From: an uncultured Caulobacterales bacterium
GTDB lineage: Bacteria > Pseudomonadota > Alphaproteobacteria > Caulobacterales > Caulobacteraceae
Direction: 5' to 3'
Length of the DNA stretch: 64,000 nucleotides
Assembly: GCA_903900155.1 (NCBI GenBank)
Contig: CAIUMD010000062.1
Span: 62,001-126,000, forward strand
The notes beneath the pieces are model-generated. The model did no database searches and had not been told where the DNA came from. It saw nothing but the letters and a program-made list of their open reading frames with translations. Positions 16,934-25,927 of this stretch are shown here, one piece after another. The stretch's first letter is position 1; each line of letters starts with the position of its first letter. The position numbers and the translations under genes are program-made.

Positions 16934-18229
16934 TCAGAAGAACGTCTTGAGGCCGCCCAGGACGGCGTAGTCGTCATCGACCTCCAGCAGCAGCGACCAC
17001 TTGTCGAAGGTCGTGCACGGGTGGGAGATCTCGAAGCCCAGCAGGTCGCCGACCTTGAGGTCCGCGTCGGGCGGGACGGAAAGGAAGCCGTGCTGGTCGG
17101 CCAGCTTCTCGACGGTGACGTCGGGCGCGGGCTGGGGCGCGGCGTGCAGGCCCTGGCGGAACCACTTGCGGGCCATGGGCAGGTGGATGTCGAACGACAC
17201 GTCGCGCTTGCCCATCATGACCATGGCCAGGTTCGGCTGCGGGCGCGAGATGACCCGGGTCCAGACCTCCAGCGCCGGCTTCAGGCGCGGCGGTTCGCCG
17301 ATGACGCTGCGGTCGTCCATGCGCGCCAGCAGCTCGCGATAGAAACCGCTGTCGTGGGTGACGTAGCAGCCGCTGCGCAGCACCGGCGCGGCGCCGGGCG
17401 TGTCGCCAGCCAGGGCGCGGGCGACGAGGTCGTAATAGGCCGAGCCGCCGGCGGTCAGGATGACCTGGTCCGGATCGGCGAACAGGCCCTCGGCGCGCAG
17501 CTGTTCGTAGAAGCCCAGGACCCCGCCCAGGTAGGCGTCGACATCGGTCGCGTCCTGCCTGGCGTGGTCGGTGAAGATCAGGCCCTCATAGCCCTCGACC
17601 CCATGCAGTTCGACGCGTGGCAGGTCGCGGACCAGGCGGGCCAGGGCCAGACCCTCGTCCAGGGTGCGCACGCCGCAGCGGCCGTCGGCCATGCCCAGCT
17701 CGATCAGCAGGCGGGCGGCCGGGGCGTCGGGGAAGCGGGCGAAGATGTCAGAAATGGCGCGGGCGCCGCCTTCGCTATCGATCAGGACGTAGCAGGGGCG
17801 GTCCGGCGCGGCGGCGGTCAGGCGCGCCAGGCCTTCGATCTCGGCCCGGCCGACCAGCTGGTTGGCCAGGATGATGCGCGGCGCGCCCAGGTCGTGACAC
17901 AGCTTCAGCTGGGTCATGGTCGCCACTGTCAGCCCCCAGGCGCCGCCGTCCAGCTGACGCCGCAGAAGCTGCGGGCACATGGTGGTCTTGGCGTGGGGGG
18001 CCAGCTTGGCGCCGGCCTTGTCGACATAGGCCTGCATGACGGCGAGGTTGTTCTCCAGCGCCGAGCGCTTGAGCACCGCCGCCGGGACCGGCACGTCGCC
18101 GGCCAGCAGGTTGAGGCCGGCATGGGCCAGGTCGCCCACGGTCTTGATCGCGCCGTCCAGCGGGATCGCCTTGGTCCCTGGCGCCAGTTCCAATCTTTCG
18201 ACGTCGTCGATCTGGATTTTTGGCCCCAC
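16934..18229 (-). CDS. PLP-dependent D-amino acid deaminase/aldolase (alanine-racemase-fold; DSD1/D-TA family)
   Basis: A 431-residue fold-type III PLP enzyme. The Schiff-base Lys is in KLAPHAKTTMCPQLL. The C-terminal beta-domain has the metal/substrate motif EKLADQHGFLSVP followed by FEISHPCTTFDKW, typical of D-serine dehydratase-like and D-threonine aldolase proteins. The expected reaction is deamination of a D-hydroxy amino acid (for example D-serine to pyruvate and ammonia) or aldol cleavage of a D-3-hydroxy acid. The RidA gene upstream (12 bases away) favours deamination, because RidA hydrolyses the enamine/imine product. It is longer than classical D-TA (~380) by an N-terminal extension of about 50 residues. 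Confidence 0.88.
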   Translation of the reverse strand: MGPKIQIDDVERLELAPGTKAIPLDGAIKTVGDLAHAGLNLLAGDVPVPAAVLKRSALENNLAVMQAYVDKAGAKLAPHAKTTMCPQLLRRQLDGGAWGLTVATMTQLKLCHDLGAPRIILANQLVGRAEIEGLARLTAAAPDRPCYVLIDSEGGARAISDIFARFPDAPAARLLIELGMADGRCGVRTLDEGLALARLVRDLPRVELHGVEGYEGLIFTDHARQDATDVDAYLGGVLGFYEQLRAEGLFADPDQVILTAGGSAYYDLVARALAGDTPGAAPVLRSGCYVTHDSGFYRELLARMDDRSVIGEPPRLKPALEVWTRVISRPQPNLAMVMMGKRDVSFDIHLPMARKWFRQGLHAAPQPAPDVTVEKLADQHGFLSVPPDADLKVGDLLGFEISHPCTTFDKWSLLLEVDDDYAVLGGLKTFF

Positions 18230-18241
18230 CTGCGTCGCCCT

Positions 18242-18631
18242 CTAGGCTTGAGGCTTCAGGGCGACGACTTCGATCTCGACCTTGGCGTCGATCATCAGCG
18301 GCGACTGCACGCAGGCGCGGGCCGGGAAGGCGCCGTCGAAATAGCTGGCGTAGACGCGGTTGAAGGCGTGGAAGTCGCGGGCGTCGTCCAGCCAGATATT
18401 GGCCTTCACGACGTCCTTCAGGGTGCAGCCGGCCTTTTCCAGGATGGCGACGACGTTCTGGATGGTCTTGTGGGTCTGCGGAACGATGCCGCCTTCGACC
18501 ACGACGCCGTTCTCGTCCATGGCCACCTGGCCCGACACGAACACGAACCCGTTGGCGATCGTCGCCTGGCAGAAGGGCAGGGTCTGGCCGCCGGTTCCGG
18601 TGGCCGTGGCCCCGATGCGTTCGATCGACAA
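18242..18631 (-). CDS. RidA/YjgF-family enamine/imine deaminase
   Basis: A 129-residue protein that hydrolyses reactive 2-aminoacrylate-type intermediates left by PLP enzymes. Typical motifs are ANGFVFVSGQVAMDENG, VAILEKAGCTLKDVVKANIWL and AFPARACVQSPLMIDAKVEIEVVA, with the conserved Arg in PARAC. I place the start at the TTG at 18629-18631: a strong GGAGG lies six bases upstream and translation opens at SIERIG, the usual RidA N-terminus. The ATG at 18676 would add residues unlike the family. It is first in the operon with the D-amino acid deaminase and deacylase, divergent from the RpiR regulator. Confidence 0.92.
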   Translation of the reverse strand: MSIERIGATATGTGGQTLPFCQATIANGFVFVSGQVAMDENGVVVEGGIVPQTHKTIQNVVAILEKAGCTLKDVVKANIWLDDARDFHAFNRVYASYFDGAFPARACVQSPLMIDAKVEIEVVALKPQA

Positions 18632-18688
18632 GAGAACCTCCAAAAGCTTGCGAAACACGCGCTGTTGCGATCGCAAGAGCCACTATGG

Positions 18689-18716
18689 ATGTAGTGGTGT
18701 CAACGAAAATGTAGTG
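18689..18716. promoter_or_regulatory. Tandem ATGTAGTG repeat: candidate RpiR operator
   Basis: The octamer ATGTAGTG occurs at 18689-18696 and again at 18709-18716, exactly 20 bases apart (two helical turns). It lies between the divergent RidA operon and rpiR genes. The second copy lies in an imperfect inverted repeat, with AAATG on one side and CATTT on the other. A related heptamer is found before the hexosaminidase gene. Position and phasing suggest an operator for the adjacent RpiR protein. Confidence 0.5.
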
Positions 18717-18856
18717 AAACTTTCATTTGATCTATCATTCAGCCATCAAACACGATTGCCGGCTCACATCGGCGCCACTATCTGTTGCGGTGCGACGCGA
18801 AACAGTCCGAAGATATGGCTCGTGGGGCGCCCGTGGGGTGTAAGGGGAATGACGGG

Positions 18857-19825
18857 ATGAGCAGCCAGCCTGCAGCGCCGGCAGCCAATATGCCTGGGGA
18901 TGGCGGCGACATCCTCCCGCGACTCGAGTCGATGATGGAGTCGATGACGCGCTCCGATCTCAAGATCGCCAAGCTGATCCTGAAGTCGCCCAACGAATTC
19001 GTCCGCTCCAGCGTCCGCTCCGTCGCCACCGATCTGGGCCTCTCCGAACCCACTGTCCTGCGCTTCTGCCGCACCGTCGGCTGCGAGGGCTTCAAGGACC
19101 TGAAGTTCCGGCTGATCCAGGAACTGGCCCTGGCTCAGGCCATGACCGACCAGCGCGAGCGGGCGGCGCGTCCGGCCCCCGCGCCGCGCCGTCCCGACCC
19201 CGCCGCGCGCAACCTGGCGGCCGGCGACGAGGCGGTCGGCGACCGCGTCTTCGACACCATCATCGAGGCCCTGGGCCGCACCCGCGACACCCTGGTCGAG
19301 AAGGACCTGGACGCCGCCGCCGCCGCCATCGCGCGGGCCGGGCGAGTGGTGATCTACGGCATCGGCGGCAGCTCGGCGGCCCTGGCCACCGAGATCCACA
19401 ACCGCCTGTTCCGCCTGGACGTGCCGGCCATGGTCTTCACCGACGGCTATGCCCAGCGCATGTCGGCGGCGATCCTGTCCGAGGGCGACGTGGCGGTGTT
19501 TCTGTCCTCCACCGGCCGCCCGCGCGAGTTGCAAGAGAGCATGGAACTGGCCAAGTACTACAAGGCCGTCTGCATCGCGATCACCGACGGCGAGTCGCCC
19601 CTGGGCCGCGACGCCGACATCTGCCTGCACGTGGGCCTGGCCGCCTCGGGCGTGGAAGAGTTCCAGCCCAACCCGATGCGCTTCGCGCAGCTGTTCGTGA
19701 TCGACCGCCTGGCCTATGCCGTGGCGGTGGCCCTGGGCGACCGCGCGCATCAGATGCTGCGCCGAGCGCGCGGCAGCGTGGCGTGGCTGCATGGCATCGC
19801 GCCGCAGCAGCCGATCGGGGACTGA
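18857..19825 (+). CDS. RpiR/MurR-family transcriptional regulator
   Basis: A 322-residue protein. The N-terminal HTH_6 domain is at about residues 25-105 (LKIAKLILKSPNEFVRSSVRSVATDLGLSEPTVLRFCRTVG). The C-terminal SIS sugar-phosphate-binding domain is at about 150-290 (VVIYGIGGSSAALATEIHNRLF, VFLSSTGRPRELQESMELAK). I chose the ATG at 18857, which follows GGGGAATGACGGG; earlier codons give an unusual Cys-rich leader. RpiR regulators bind phosphosugars such as GlcNAc-6-P or MurNAc-6-P. Placement between the D-amino-acid operon and the GH20 hexosaminidase suggests it coordinates both, possibly for peptidoglycan- or chitin-derived nutrients (inference). Confidence 0.93.
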   Translation: MSSQPAAPAANMPGDGGDILPRLESMMESMTRSDLKIAKLILKSPNEFVRSSVRSVATDLGLSEPTVLRFCRTVGCEGFKDLKFRLIQELALAQAMTDQRERAARPAPAPRRPDPAARNLAAGDEAVGDRVFDTIIEALGRTRDTLVEKDLDAAAAAIARAGRVVIYGIGGSSAALATEIHNRLFRLDVPAMVFTDGYAQRMSAAILSEGDVAVFLSSTGRPRELQESMELAKYYKAVCIAITDGESPLGRDADICLHVGLAASGVEEFQPNPMRFAQLFVIDRLAYAVAVALGDRAHQMLRRARGSVAWLHGIAPQQPIGD

Positions 19826-19841
19826 GGGGCCGAAATCTCGC

Positions 19842-19917
19842 CCTTCGACAAGCTCAGGGTGAGGTTTCTATTGAAGCGCCGCGCTAGAAGTAGCCCTCAT
19901 CCTGAGCCTGTCGAAGG
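19842..19917. repeat. REP-like inverted-repeat element, copy A
   Basis: Two 23-base arms (19842-19864, 19895-19917) are near-perfect inverted complements around the core CTTCGACAAGCTCAGG. They sit between the convergent 3' ends of rpiR and the hexosaminidase gene. A second copy with the same arms is at 42864-42950, also between convergent genes. The fold would be a long hairpin and may end transcription from both sides. This arm sequence is widespread between genes in Alphaproteobacteria (recollection). Confidence 0.8.
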
Positions 19918-19932
19918 ACGTGGGCGGGCCCG

Positions 19933-22227
19933 CTAGCGGGACGGCTCGATCGTCACTGCATCCAACGCCCACAGCATATCCCGGTTGGGCCGGTTGAAGG
20001 TCATGCACACGTCCTTGACGCCCGCCGTGGCGGGGATCTTCGCGGTGATCTCCGACAGTCCCGCCTTGCCGGCGGCCGCCGCGTCGATCGGCAGGATCGC
20101 CAGGGGCTGGCCTTCGCACGTCGGGCCGCTGGTCTCGCGCTTACGAACCACGAGCTCGCCATAGGGGCTGGTCGTCGGCTTGTTGAAGTCGACGATGCGC
20201 CGGCCGCCGGCCAGCTGGAAATTGAACGGCGTCTGGCCGATCCGCGCGGTCAGGGTCGCGCCCTTGGCGATGTCGGCGCTCTCCCACACCCAGCAGGGGC
20301 GGTAGTTGCCGGTCATGAACACCGGCCGCTGGCCCTCGCGCGGGAAGTCGGCTTCCATCCGCAGCGGCACGGTCTCGCCGCAGAACTTCAGATGGCTGCT
20401 GACGCGGGTGTTCAGCGCCCGGGTCGAGACGTCGATGTCGCGCACGCCGCCCAGCGGTTGGCGGTTCAGGAAGGTGCGGGCCTTCAGCTTGGCGCCGTCC
20501 GTCAGGGTCAGTGGCTCGGCATAGAGCGGCGAGGTCGCCGTCGGGGCCTTGCCGTCCGTGGCGTAGCGAATCTCGCCGACCCCCAGGGCCGAGGCCAGGC
20601 TGACGCTCAGCCGGTTGCCGGCCGGGGCCAGAGTCGCCTCGGGCTCGAACGGCACGCCGTCATGCGCGACGCCGAGCGTGTCGAGCTGGCCCAAGGTCAC
20701 TGGCAGGCCGTGGCTGTAGCGGTTCCAGTCGCGGCGGGCCAGCTGGGTCCAGCCCAGTTCGGCCACGGCGGTCAGGCGCGGGAAGACCATGGTCTCGACC
20801 CGCTTGGCCGTGCGCTGGTGTTCGGTGAAGGTGTTGGCCTGCACGCCGATCACGTGGCTGGCCTGCTCCGGCGTCATGCCCTCGGCCAGCTCGTTGAAGG
20901 TATAGAGGCCCTTCAGCGTCGACAGCTCGCTGCGGCCCGGCGGTTCGTTGGCCGACAGGCTCTGGCGGCTGTCCATGTAGAACTGCGGGTGCGCCGTCAG
21001 GATGGTGTCGTGGCCGTGGCGGGCGGCCTCGGCGGCGCGGTCGACGCCGCGCCAGGCCATGATGATCGAGCTCTGCTGGGCGCCGCCCTCGAGTATCTCG
21101 TCCCAGCCTACGATCCGCCGGCCCTTGGTGGCCAGGTGCGCGGCGATGCGGTTGATGAACCAGCTTTGCAGCTTGTCCTCGTTCTCCAGGCCCAGGTCTT
21201 TGATCTTGGCCTGGATCTTGGGGCTGGCCTGCCACTGGTTCTTGATCGCCTCGTCGCCGCCGATGTGCAGGTAGGGAGCGGGGAAGATGTCGACCACCTC
21301 GTCCAGCACCGTTTCCAGAAAGGCGAAGGTGGCGTCGTCGACATTGTAGAGATTGGGGAACACGCCCCAGTCCGACATGCCCGACTCCGGGACCTTTCCC
21401 GTGACGCCCAGCTCCGGATAGGCGGTGATCGCCGCGGTGGCGTGGCCGGGCAGCTCGATCTCGGGCACGACCATGATGTTGCGGGCCGCCGCATAGGCGA
21501 CGATCTCGCGCGCCTGGTCCTGCGTGTAGAAGCCGCCATAGGGTTCGTATTTCGCGGGCGCGGGGCGCCAGGCGTCCGCGCCCTTGGGCGTGCGCCAGGC
21601 GCCGACGCTGGTCAGTTTCGGATAGGCCTTGATCTCCAGTCGCCAGCCCTGGTCGTCGTTCAGGTGCCAGTGCAGGACGTTCAGCTTGTAGGCGGCCATG
21701 GCGTCGATCAGGCGCTTGATCTCGGCGACGCTCTGCATGTGCCGGGCGCTGTCCAGCATGAAGCCGCGCCAGGCGTAGCGCGGGGCGTCCTGGATGCTGG
21801 CGGCGGGCAGGGCGGGGCCGTTGGTCGCCAGCTGCCAGACGGTGACCGCGCCATAGAACAGCCCCTTGCGGTCAACGGCGGCGATCGTGACACCGGCGGG
21901 GCTGATCTCCAGGTCATAGGCCTCGCCCGTGTGGTCGCCGCGCTTGAGGGCGATGGCGCCGGCCGGGACCGCGCCGCCCTCGACGATCTTCAGGGGCGGC
22001 TTGCCGGCGCGGGTCAGCATGTCACGCAGCTGCTGCGCCACGGCCTTGGCCTCGGCGTCGCCGGCGGGGACATGGATCGGGGTCTTGGCGGTGAGCTTGA
22101 AGGTGCCCGATTGCGGCGCATAGGCGGCGGGCCAGGGCACGAGAGCCGGCGTCGAGGCCGCCAGGGCCGGCGAAGCCAGGCAGGAGGCGGCGGCCAGGGC
22201 CAGCATCAGGGGGCGAAGAGCCGTCAT
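19933..22227 (-). CDS. Beta-N-acetylhexosaminidase, GH20
   Basis: A 764-residue secreted enzyme that removes terminal beta-GlcNAc/GalNAc from chito-oligosaccharides or glycans. It has a signal peptide (residues 1-23, ending ALA), a GH20b N-terminal domain, and a catalytic (beta/alpha)8 domain from about residue 150 (RYAWRGFMLDSARHMQSV, LHWHLNDDQGWRLEI). The catalytic Asp-Glu pair is in YLHIGGDEA, with a later WDEILEGG block. A C-terminal region of about 200 residues includes a chitobiase-like CHB_HEX_C segment and a final beta-sandwich with sugar-binding character. It is divergent from a TonB receptor across about 560 bases and convergent with rpiR. The promoter carries a heptamer shared with the rpiR intergenic region. 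Confidence 0.95.
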   Translation of the reverse strand: MTALRPLMLALAAASCLASPALAASTPALVPWPAAYAPQSGTFKLTAKTPIHVPAGDAEAKAVAQQLRDMLTRAGKPPLKIVEGGAVPAGAIALKRGDHTGEAYDLEISPAGVTIAAVDRKGLFYGAVTVWQLATNGPALPAASIQDAPRYAWRGFMLDSARHMQSVAEIKRLIDAMAAYKLNVLHWHLNDDQGWRLEIKAYPKLTSVGAWRTPKGADAWRPAPAKYEPYGGFYTQDQAREIVAYAAARNIMVVPEIELPGHATAAITAYPELGVTGKVPESGMSDWGVFPNLYNVDDATFAFLETVLDEVVDIFPAPYLHIGGDEAIKNQWQASPKIQAKIKDLGLENEDKLQSWFINRIAAHLATKGRRIVGWDEILEGGAQQSSIIMAWRGVDRAAEAARHGHDTILTAHPQFYMDSRQSLSANEPPGRSELSTLKGLYTFNELAEGMTPEQASHVIGVQANTFTEHQRTAKRVETMVFPRLTAVAELGWTQLARRDWNRYSHGLPVTLGQLDTLGVAHDGVPFEPEATLAPAGNRLSVSLASALGVGEIRYATDGKAPTATSPLYAEPLTLTDGAKLKARTFLNRQPLGGVRDIDVSTRALNTRVSSHLKFCGETVPLRMEADFPREGQRPVFMTGNYRPCWVWESADIAKGATLTARIGQTPFNFQLAGGRRIVDFNKPTTSPYGELVVRKRETSGPTCEGQPLAILPIDAAAAGKAGLSEITAKIPATAGVKDVCMTFNRPNRDMLWALDAVTIEPSR

Positions 22228-22784
22228 GTCGATGTCCTCCCGGCATTCGCCGCGATCATGTTTGATAGTGTGACTACATCACGCCTTCCATCGGGTCGAG
22301 AGGGGGGGGCTGGACATTAGGTGTTGGTGCAACGGAAGCTGTCGCTTGGGTAGAATTTCCGGAAATTATTGAAAACACGAGGTATCCGGCTGTGGGGCCG
22401 GTAGCATGGCGCGGGCGTGGAAATCGGGCTTTAGCGCGCCGGCGCCGCGTTCTTAGGCATCCTGATGTCACCTTGAAAAGAAAGGGAAATTCACCGAATG
22501 GTGATGCGAAAGCAGGCATTGATTTTATGAGTGCTACATAAATGAATGTTTTGTGATTGACGTTATTCGAGCGCCATGCCTATCCTCGTCTCGTTCTGAT
22601 CAAGGCACTCGGTAAAAGTCATTGAGAGCGTATCGAAAGTACGCTTCGATTCCTTGCCGATCTCCGGAAGTCGAAACGCTTACAGCGCTCCCGCGCTGAT
22701 AATAAAAAACAAGTAATGCGACGCAGTCAGCGCTCCATCAGAGGGCGCCAGGAGAGTGGTCTTCTCAGCACGGGGGTAGGGATT
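22228..22784. promoter_or_regulatory. Divergent regulatory region between hexosaminidase and TonB receptor genes
   Basis: About 560 bases without a credible gene, AT-richer than its surroundings toward the receptor side. ACTACAT at 22273-22279 (reverse complement of ATGTAGT) lies 46 bases before the hexosaminidase start. GCTACAT at 22533-22539 is one mismatch away and lies on the receptor side. A G-run at 22302-22308 is also present. Both motifs resemble the repeat at the rpiR promoter. No terminator or RNA gene is evident. Confidence 0.45.
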
Positions 22785-25715
22785 TTGTTCAAGTTCAATC
22801 GCGGCTTTTACGCAGGAACCGCGTCGGCGCTGGCGCTGTTGTCCTGGGGGGCGACGGCCAATGCGGCGCAACAAGCTGATACGGCGGCCGCCGAGGGCGA
22901 CACCGTCATCACCGAAGTCGTCGTCACCGGCACGCGCCTCAACTCGCGCGGCTTCAACCAGCCGACGCCGACCACCACAGTGACGTCCGAGGACCTGGAA
23001 AAGGTCTCGCAGCCCAACGTCTTCCAGGCCATCACCCAGATGCCGGCCCTGCAGGGCAGCACCGGCCGCTCGGTCGGCGCCAACGGCACCAGCTCGGGCC
23101 AGCAGGGCCTCAGCTCGCTCAGCCTGCGCGGCCTGGGCGCGACCCGCACCCTGACCCTGCTGGACGGCCAGCGCGTCACGCCCGCCAACGTCAACGGCGT
23201 CACCGACGTCAGCCAGTTCCCGCAGCTGCTGATCAAGCAGGTCGACGTGGTGACCGGCGGCGCCTCGGCCTCGTACGGCTCGGACGCCATCGGCGGCGTG
23301 GTCAACTTCGTCACCGACAAGACCTTCGAGGGCTTCAAGGCCCGCTTCGAAGGCGGCGAGAGCAAATATCGCGACAACGATACGGTCGTGGCCCAGGTGG
23401 CCGTCGGCAAGGCGTTCCTGAACGACCGCCTGCACGTGACCGCCAGCGGCGAGTTCAGCCGCGAAGCCGGCGTCCTGGCCGGCGGCTTCGGCACGAAGCA
23501 GGCCGGCGGCCGCGACTGGTTCACGACGCCCGCCATCCAGGTGCGCCCGCTGGCCGCGACCACCGACGGCCTGCCGCAATACCGCGTGATCAACAACGCC
23601 CAGCAGACCCAATACGCCCAGTACGGCCTGATCACCAACGGCCCGCTGCAAGGCATCGCCTTTGGCCCCGGCGGTCAGCCCCGCCAGTTCCAGTACGGCT
23701 CGAACGGCGTCGCCACCGGCACGGGCGCGGTGACCAACTGCTTCAGCCCGTTCTGCGTGGGCGGCGATCTTTCCGGCGGCATCGGCGCCTCGCCGACCCT
23801 GGCCGCACGCATCAAGCGCAAGGTCGCCTACACCCGCGTCGCCTATCAGATCAGCGACAACCTCGAAGTCTATCTGACCGCCAATTTCGCCCAGGTGTTC
23901 TCGCTGAACCAGCCGAACATCGGCGCCGAGCGGACCGGCCTGACGATCCAGTGCGAGAACCCGTTCGTGCCGGCCGCCATCAAGGCCGCCTGCGCCGCCA
24001 ATGGCATCACTAACTTCCAGTTCGGCACCAGCAACGGCGCGTTCGGCCCGATCGACGTCAACATCAAGCGTGAGCAGAAGCGCTTCGTGCTGGGCTTCAG
24101 CGGTTCTCGGAACCTGTTCGGCACCGACTGGAAATACGACGCCTACTACGCCTACGGCATGAACCGCGTCCGGCTGGACGTGGACAACATCTCGATCACG
24201 CCGCGCTACAACGCCGCGATCGACGCCATCGCCGGTCCGAACGGCACGATCATCTGCCGTGACCCGGTCGCCCGCGCCAATGGCTGCGCGCCGCTGAACG
24301 TCATCGGCCAGGTGGCCCTGGATCCGGCGGCGCTGAACTACGTCATGCCCAAGAACGGCCCGCGTCAGCGTTCGAAGCTGATCGAGTCGGTGGCCAGCTT
24401 CAACGTCAGCGGCGAGCCCTTCTCGCTGCCGGCCGGTCCGGTGGCCATCGCCGCCGGCGTCGAATGGCGCGAGCAGGACTACAAGACCCTCGGCGACCCC
24501 TATGGCGACGGCATCTGGGCCGAGAACCCCTATACCGACGACTACCCGGCCGATCCGCTGATCCGCGCCGCCGGAAACAACTGGTACGCCGGCAATTACC
24601 ACAGCGGCGCGGGCTACTATAACGTCACCGAAGGCTACGTCGAAGCCAACGTCCCGCTGTTCAAGTCGGACGCCCTGGGCGAAGGCAACATCAACGGCGC
24701 GGTCCGCCAGACCAAGTACTCGACCGCCGGCAACGTCACGACCTGGAAGATCGGCGGCGTCTGGAAGACCCCGTTCGAGGGCCTGCGCTTCCGCGCCGTG
24801 ACCTCGCGCGACATCCGCGCTCCGAACCTGGGCGAGATCGCCGCGCCGCCGGTGGTGGTCAACGCCACCGTTCTCTATCGCGGCACGGCCGTGAACGTGC
24901 TGCAGGAGACCGTCGGCAACCGCAACCTGCGGCCCGAGATCGCCCGCAACACCGAGGTCGGCGTCGTTTTGACCGAGCCGAAGTTCCTGCCGGGCTTCAG
25001 CTTCTCGGCCGACTACTTCCAGATCAAGGTCGACGGCGCGATCAGCTCGCTGGCCGCCCAGGACCTGGTCGACCTGTGCGTCGCCGGGAACCAGGAGATC
25101 TGCGGCGCGATGCTGCTGACCAGCACGGTCCCGAACACCAACTTCGTCCGGGTCCAGGCCTTCAACGTCGCCACCCTGAGCAACAAGGGCTTCGACCTGG
25201 AAGCCGTGTACCGCAAGAACCTGGAAGACTGGGGTCTGAAGGGCACGCTCTCGCTGCGCGCCCTGGCCACCCACATGATCGAGTTCAAGACCAATTCAGG
25301 CGTCCTGGGCACGATCACCGTGGACAGCGCCGGCGTGAACAGCGGCAACACCCCGGACTGGAAGGCGACGTTCAGCCAGACTTGGTCGACCGACAAGCTC
25401 AGCCTGTCGATCTACGAGCGTTGGTTCAGCGACGGCGTCTACAACAACGAGTGGATCCAGTGCGCCACCGGTTGCCCGGTCTCGACCGTGGCCTACCGCA
25501 CCATCGACAAGAACAAGATGAAGGGCGCGACCTACATCGACATCGGCGGTTCTTACGATGTGACGAACAACGCGACGGCCTACTTCAAGGTCGACAACCT
25601 GTTCGACAAGGATCCGGCCGCCTCGCCGACCACCAATGTCAGCCCCGGCGTGAACCCGTTCCTCTATGACACCATCGGCCGGATGTACCGCGCCGGCGTG
25701 CGTCTGAGGTTCTAA
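22785..25715 (+). CDS. TonB-dependent receptor (large, oligosaccharide/peptide-type)
   Basis: An outer membrane receptor of about 976 residues. The signal peptide reads FKFNRGFYAGTASALALL and ends ANA. The TonB box region is ITEVVVTGTRLNSRG, followed by the plug (QPNVFQAITQMPALQG, LRGLGATRTLTLLDGQRV, VTGGASASYGSDAIGGVVNFVTDKTF). The barrel closes with YRAGVRLRF. I prefer the TTG at 22785, which follows GGGGTAGGGA and gives a normal signal peptide. An ATG at 22716 would add 23 residues that do not look like an export signal. The plug motifs match the large receptors used for glycans or peptides, not siderophores. The substrate is probably linked to the neighbouring hexosaminidase and D-amino-acid genes. 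Confidence 0.9.
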   Translation: MFKFNRGFYAGTASALALLSWGATANAAQQADTAAAEGDTVITEVVVTGTRLNSRGFNQPTPTTTVTSEDLEKVSQPNVFQAITQMPALQGSTGRSVGANGTSSGQQGLSSLSLRGLGATRTLTLLDGQRVTPANVNGVTDVSQFPQLLIKQVDVVTGGASASYGSDAIGGVVNFVTDKTFEGFKARFEGGESKYRDNDTVVAQVAVGKAFLNDRLHVTASGEFSREAGVLAGGFGTKQAGGRDWFTTPAIQVRPLAATTDGLPQYRVINNAQQTQYAQYGLITNGPLQGIAFGPGGQPRQFQYGSNGVATGTGAVTNCFSPFCVGGDLSGGIGASPTLAARIKRKVAYTRVAYQISDNLEVYLTANFAQVFSLNQPNIGAERTGLTIQCENPFVPAAIKAACAANGITNFQFGTSNGAFGPIDVNIKREQKRFVLGFSGSRNLFGTDWKYDAYYAYGMNRVRLDVDNISITPRYNAAIDAIAGPNGTIICRDPVARANGCAPLNVIGQVALDPAALNYVMPKNGPRQRSKLIESVASFNVSGEPFSLPAGPVAIAAGVEWREQDYKTLGDPYGDGIWAENPYTDDYPADPLIRAAGNNWYAGNYHSGAGYYNVTEGYVEANVPLFKSDALGEGNINGAVRQTKYSTAGNVTTWKIGGVWKTPFEGLRFRAVTSRDIRAPNLGEIAAPPVVVNATVLYRGTAVNVLQETVGNRNLRPEIARNTEVGVVLTEPKFLPGFSFSADYFQIKVDGAISSLAAQDLVDLCVAGNQEICGAMLLTSTVPNTNFVRVQAFNVATLSNKGFDLEAVYRKNLEDWGLKGTLSLRALATHMIEFKTNSGVLGTITVDSAGVNSGNTPDWKATFSQTWSTDKLSLSIYERWFSDGVYNNEWIQCATGCPVSTVAYRTIDKNKMKGATYIDIGGSYDVTNNATAYFKVDNLFDKDPAASPTTNVSPGVNPFLYDTIGRMYRAGVRLRF

Positions 25716-25830
25716 GCCCCCTGGAGCGCGTCGCCGGTCGGCGCGCTTCATCGTCCGCCGCTCTCCCACCTCCCCGGTGGAGCGGCGGGCAGAGCCCCTC
25801 CGACGGTCCTCCCCGCCGCGAGGGTTCCTG

Positions 25831-25875
25831 ATTCCCCGGTATAGCGATCGGACCTCGCGACACCGGGGAATCGCT
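25831..25875 (+). terminator. Inverted repeat followed by T-run, candidate terminator
   Basis: A perfect ten-base inverted repeat, ATTCCCCGGT (25831-25840) and ACCGGGGAAT (25862-25871), with a 21-base loop, lies downstream of the TonB receptor. CGCTCTTTT follows closely, as in intrinsic termination. It separates the receptor from the GntP permease gene. The loop is longer than usual, so a different role (operator or repeat) is possible. Confidence 0.5.
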
Positions 25876-25927
25876 CTTTTCTAGTCAGATCGCGGAACGT
25901 CTCCGCGGGTTGAGGGCGAGGCTCCTG

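Noticed and set aside
22274-22519. 81-residue minus-strand open frame in the hexosaminidase/receptor gap
   Set aside because: No ribosome site, no hydrophobic or domain pattern, and it lies across candidate operators.
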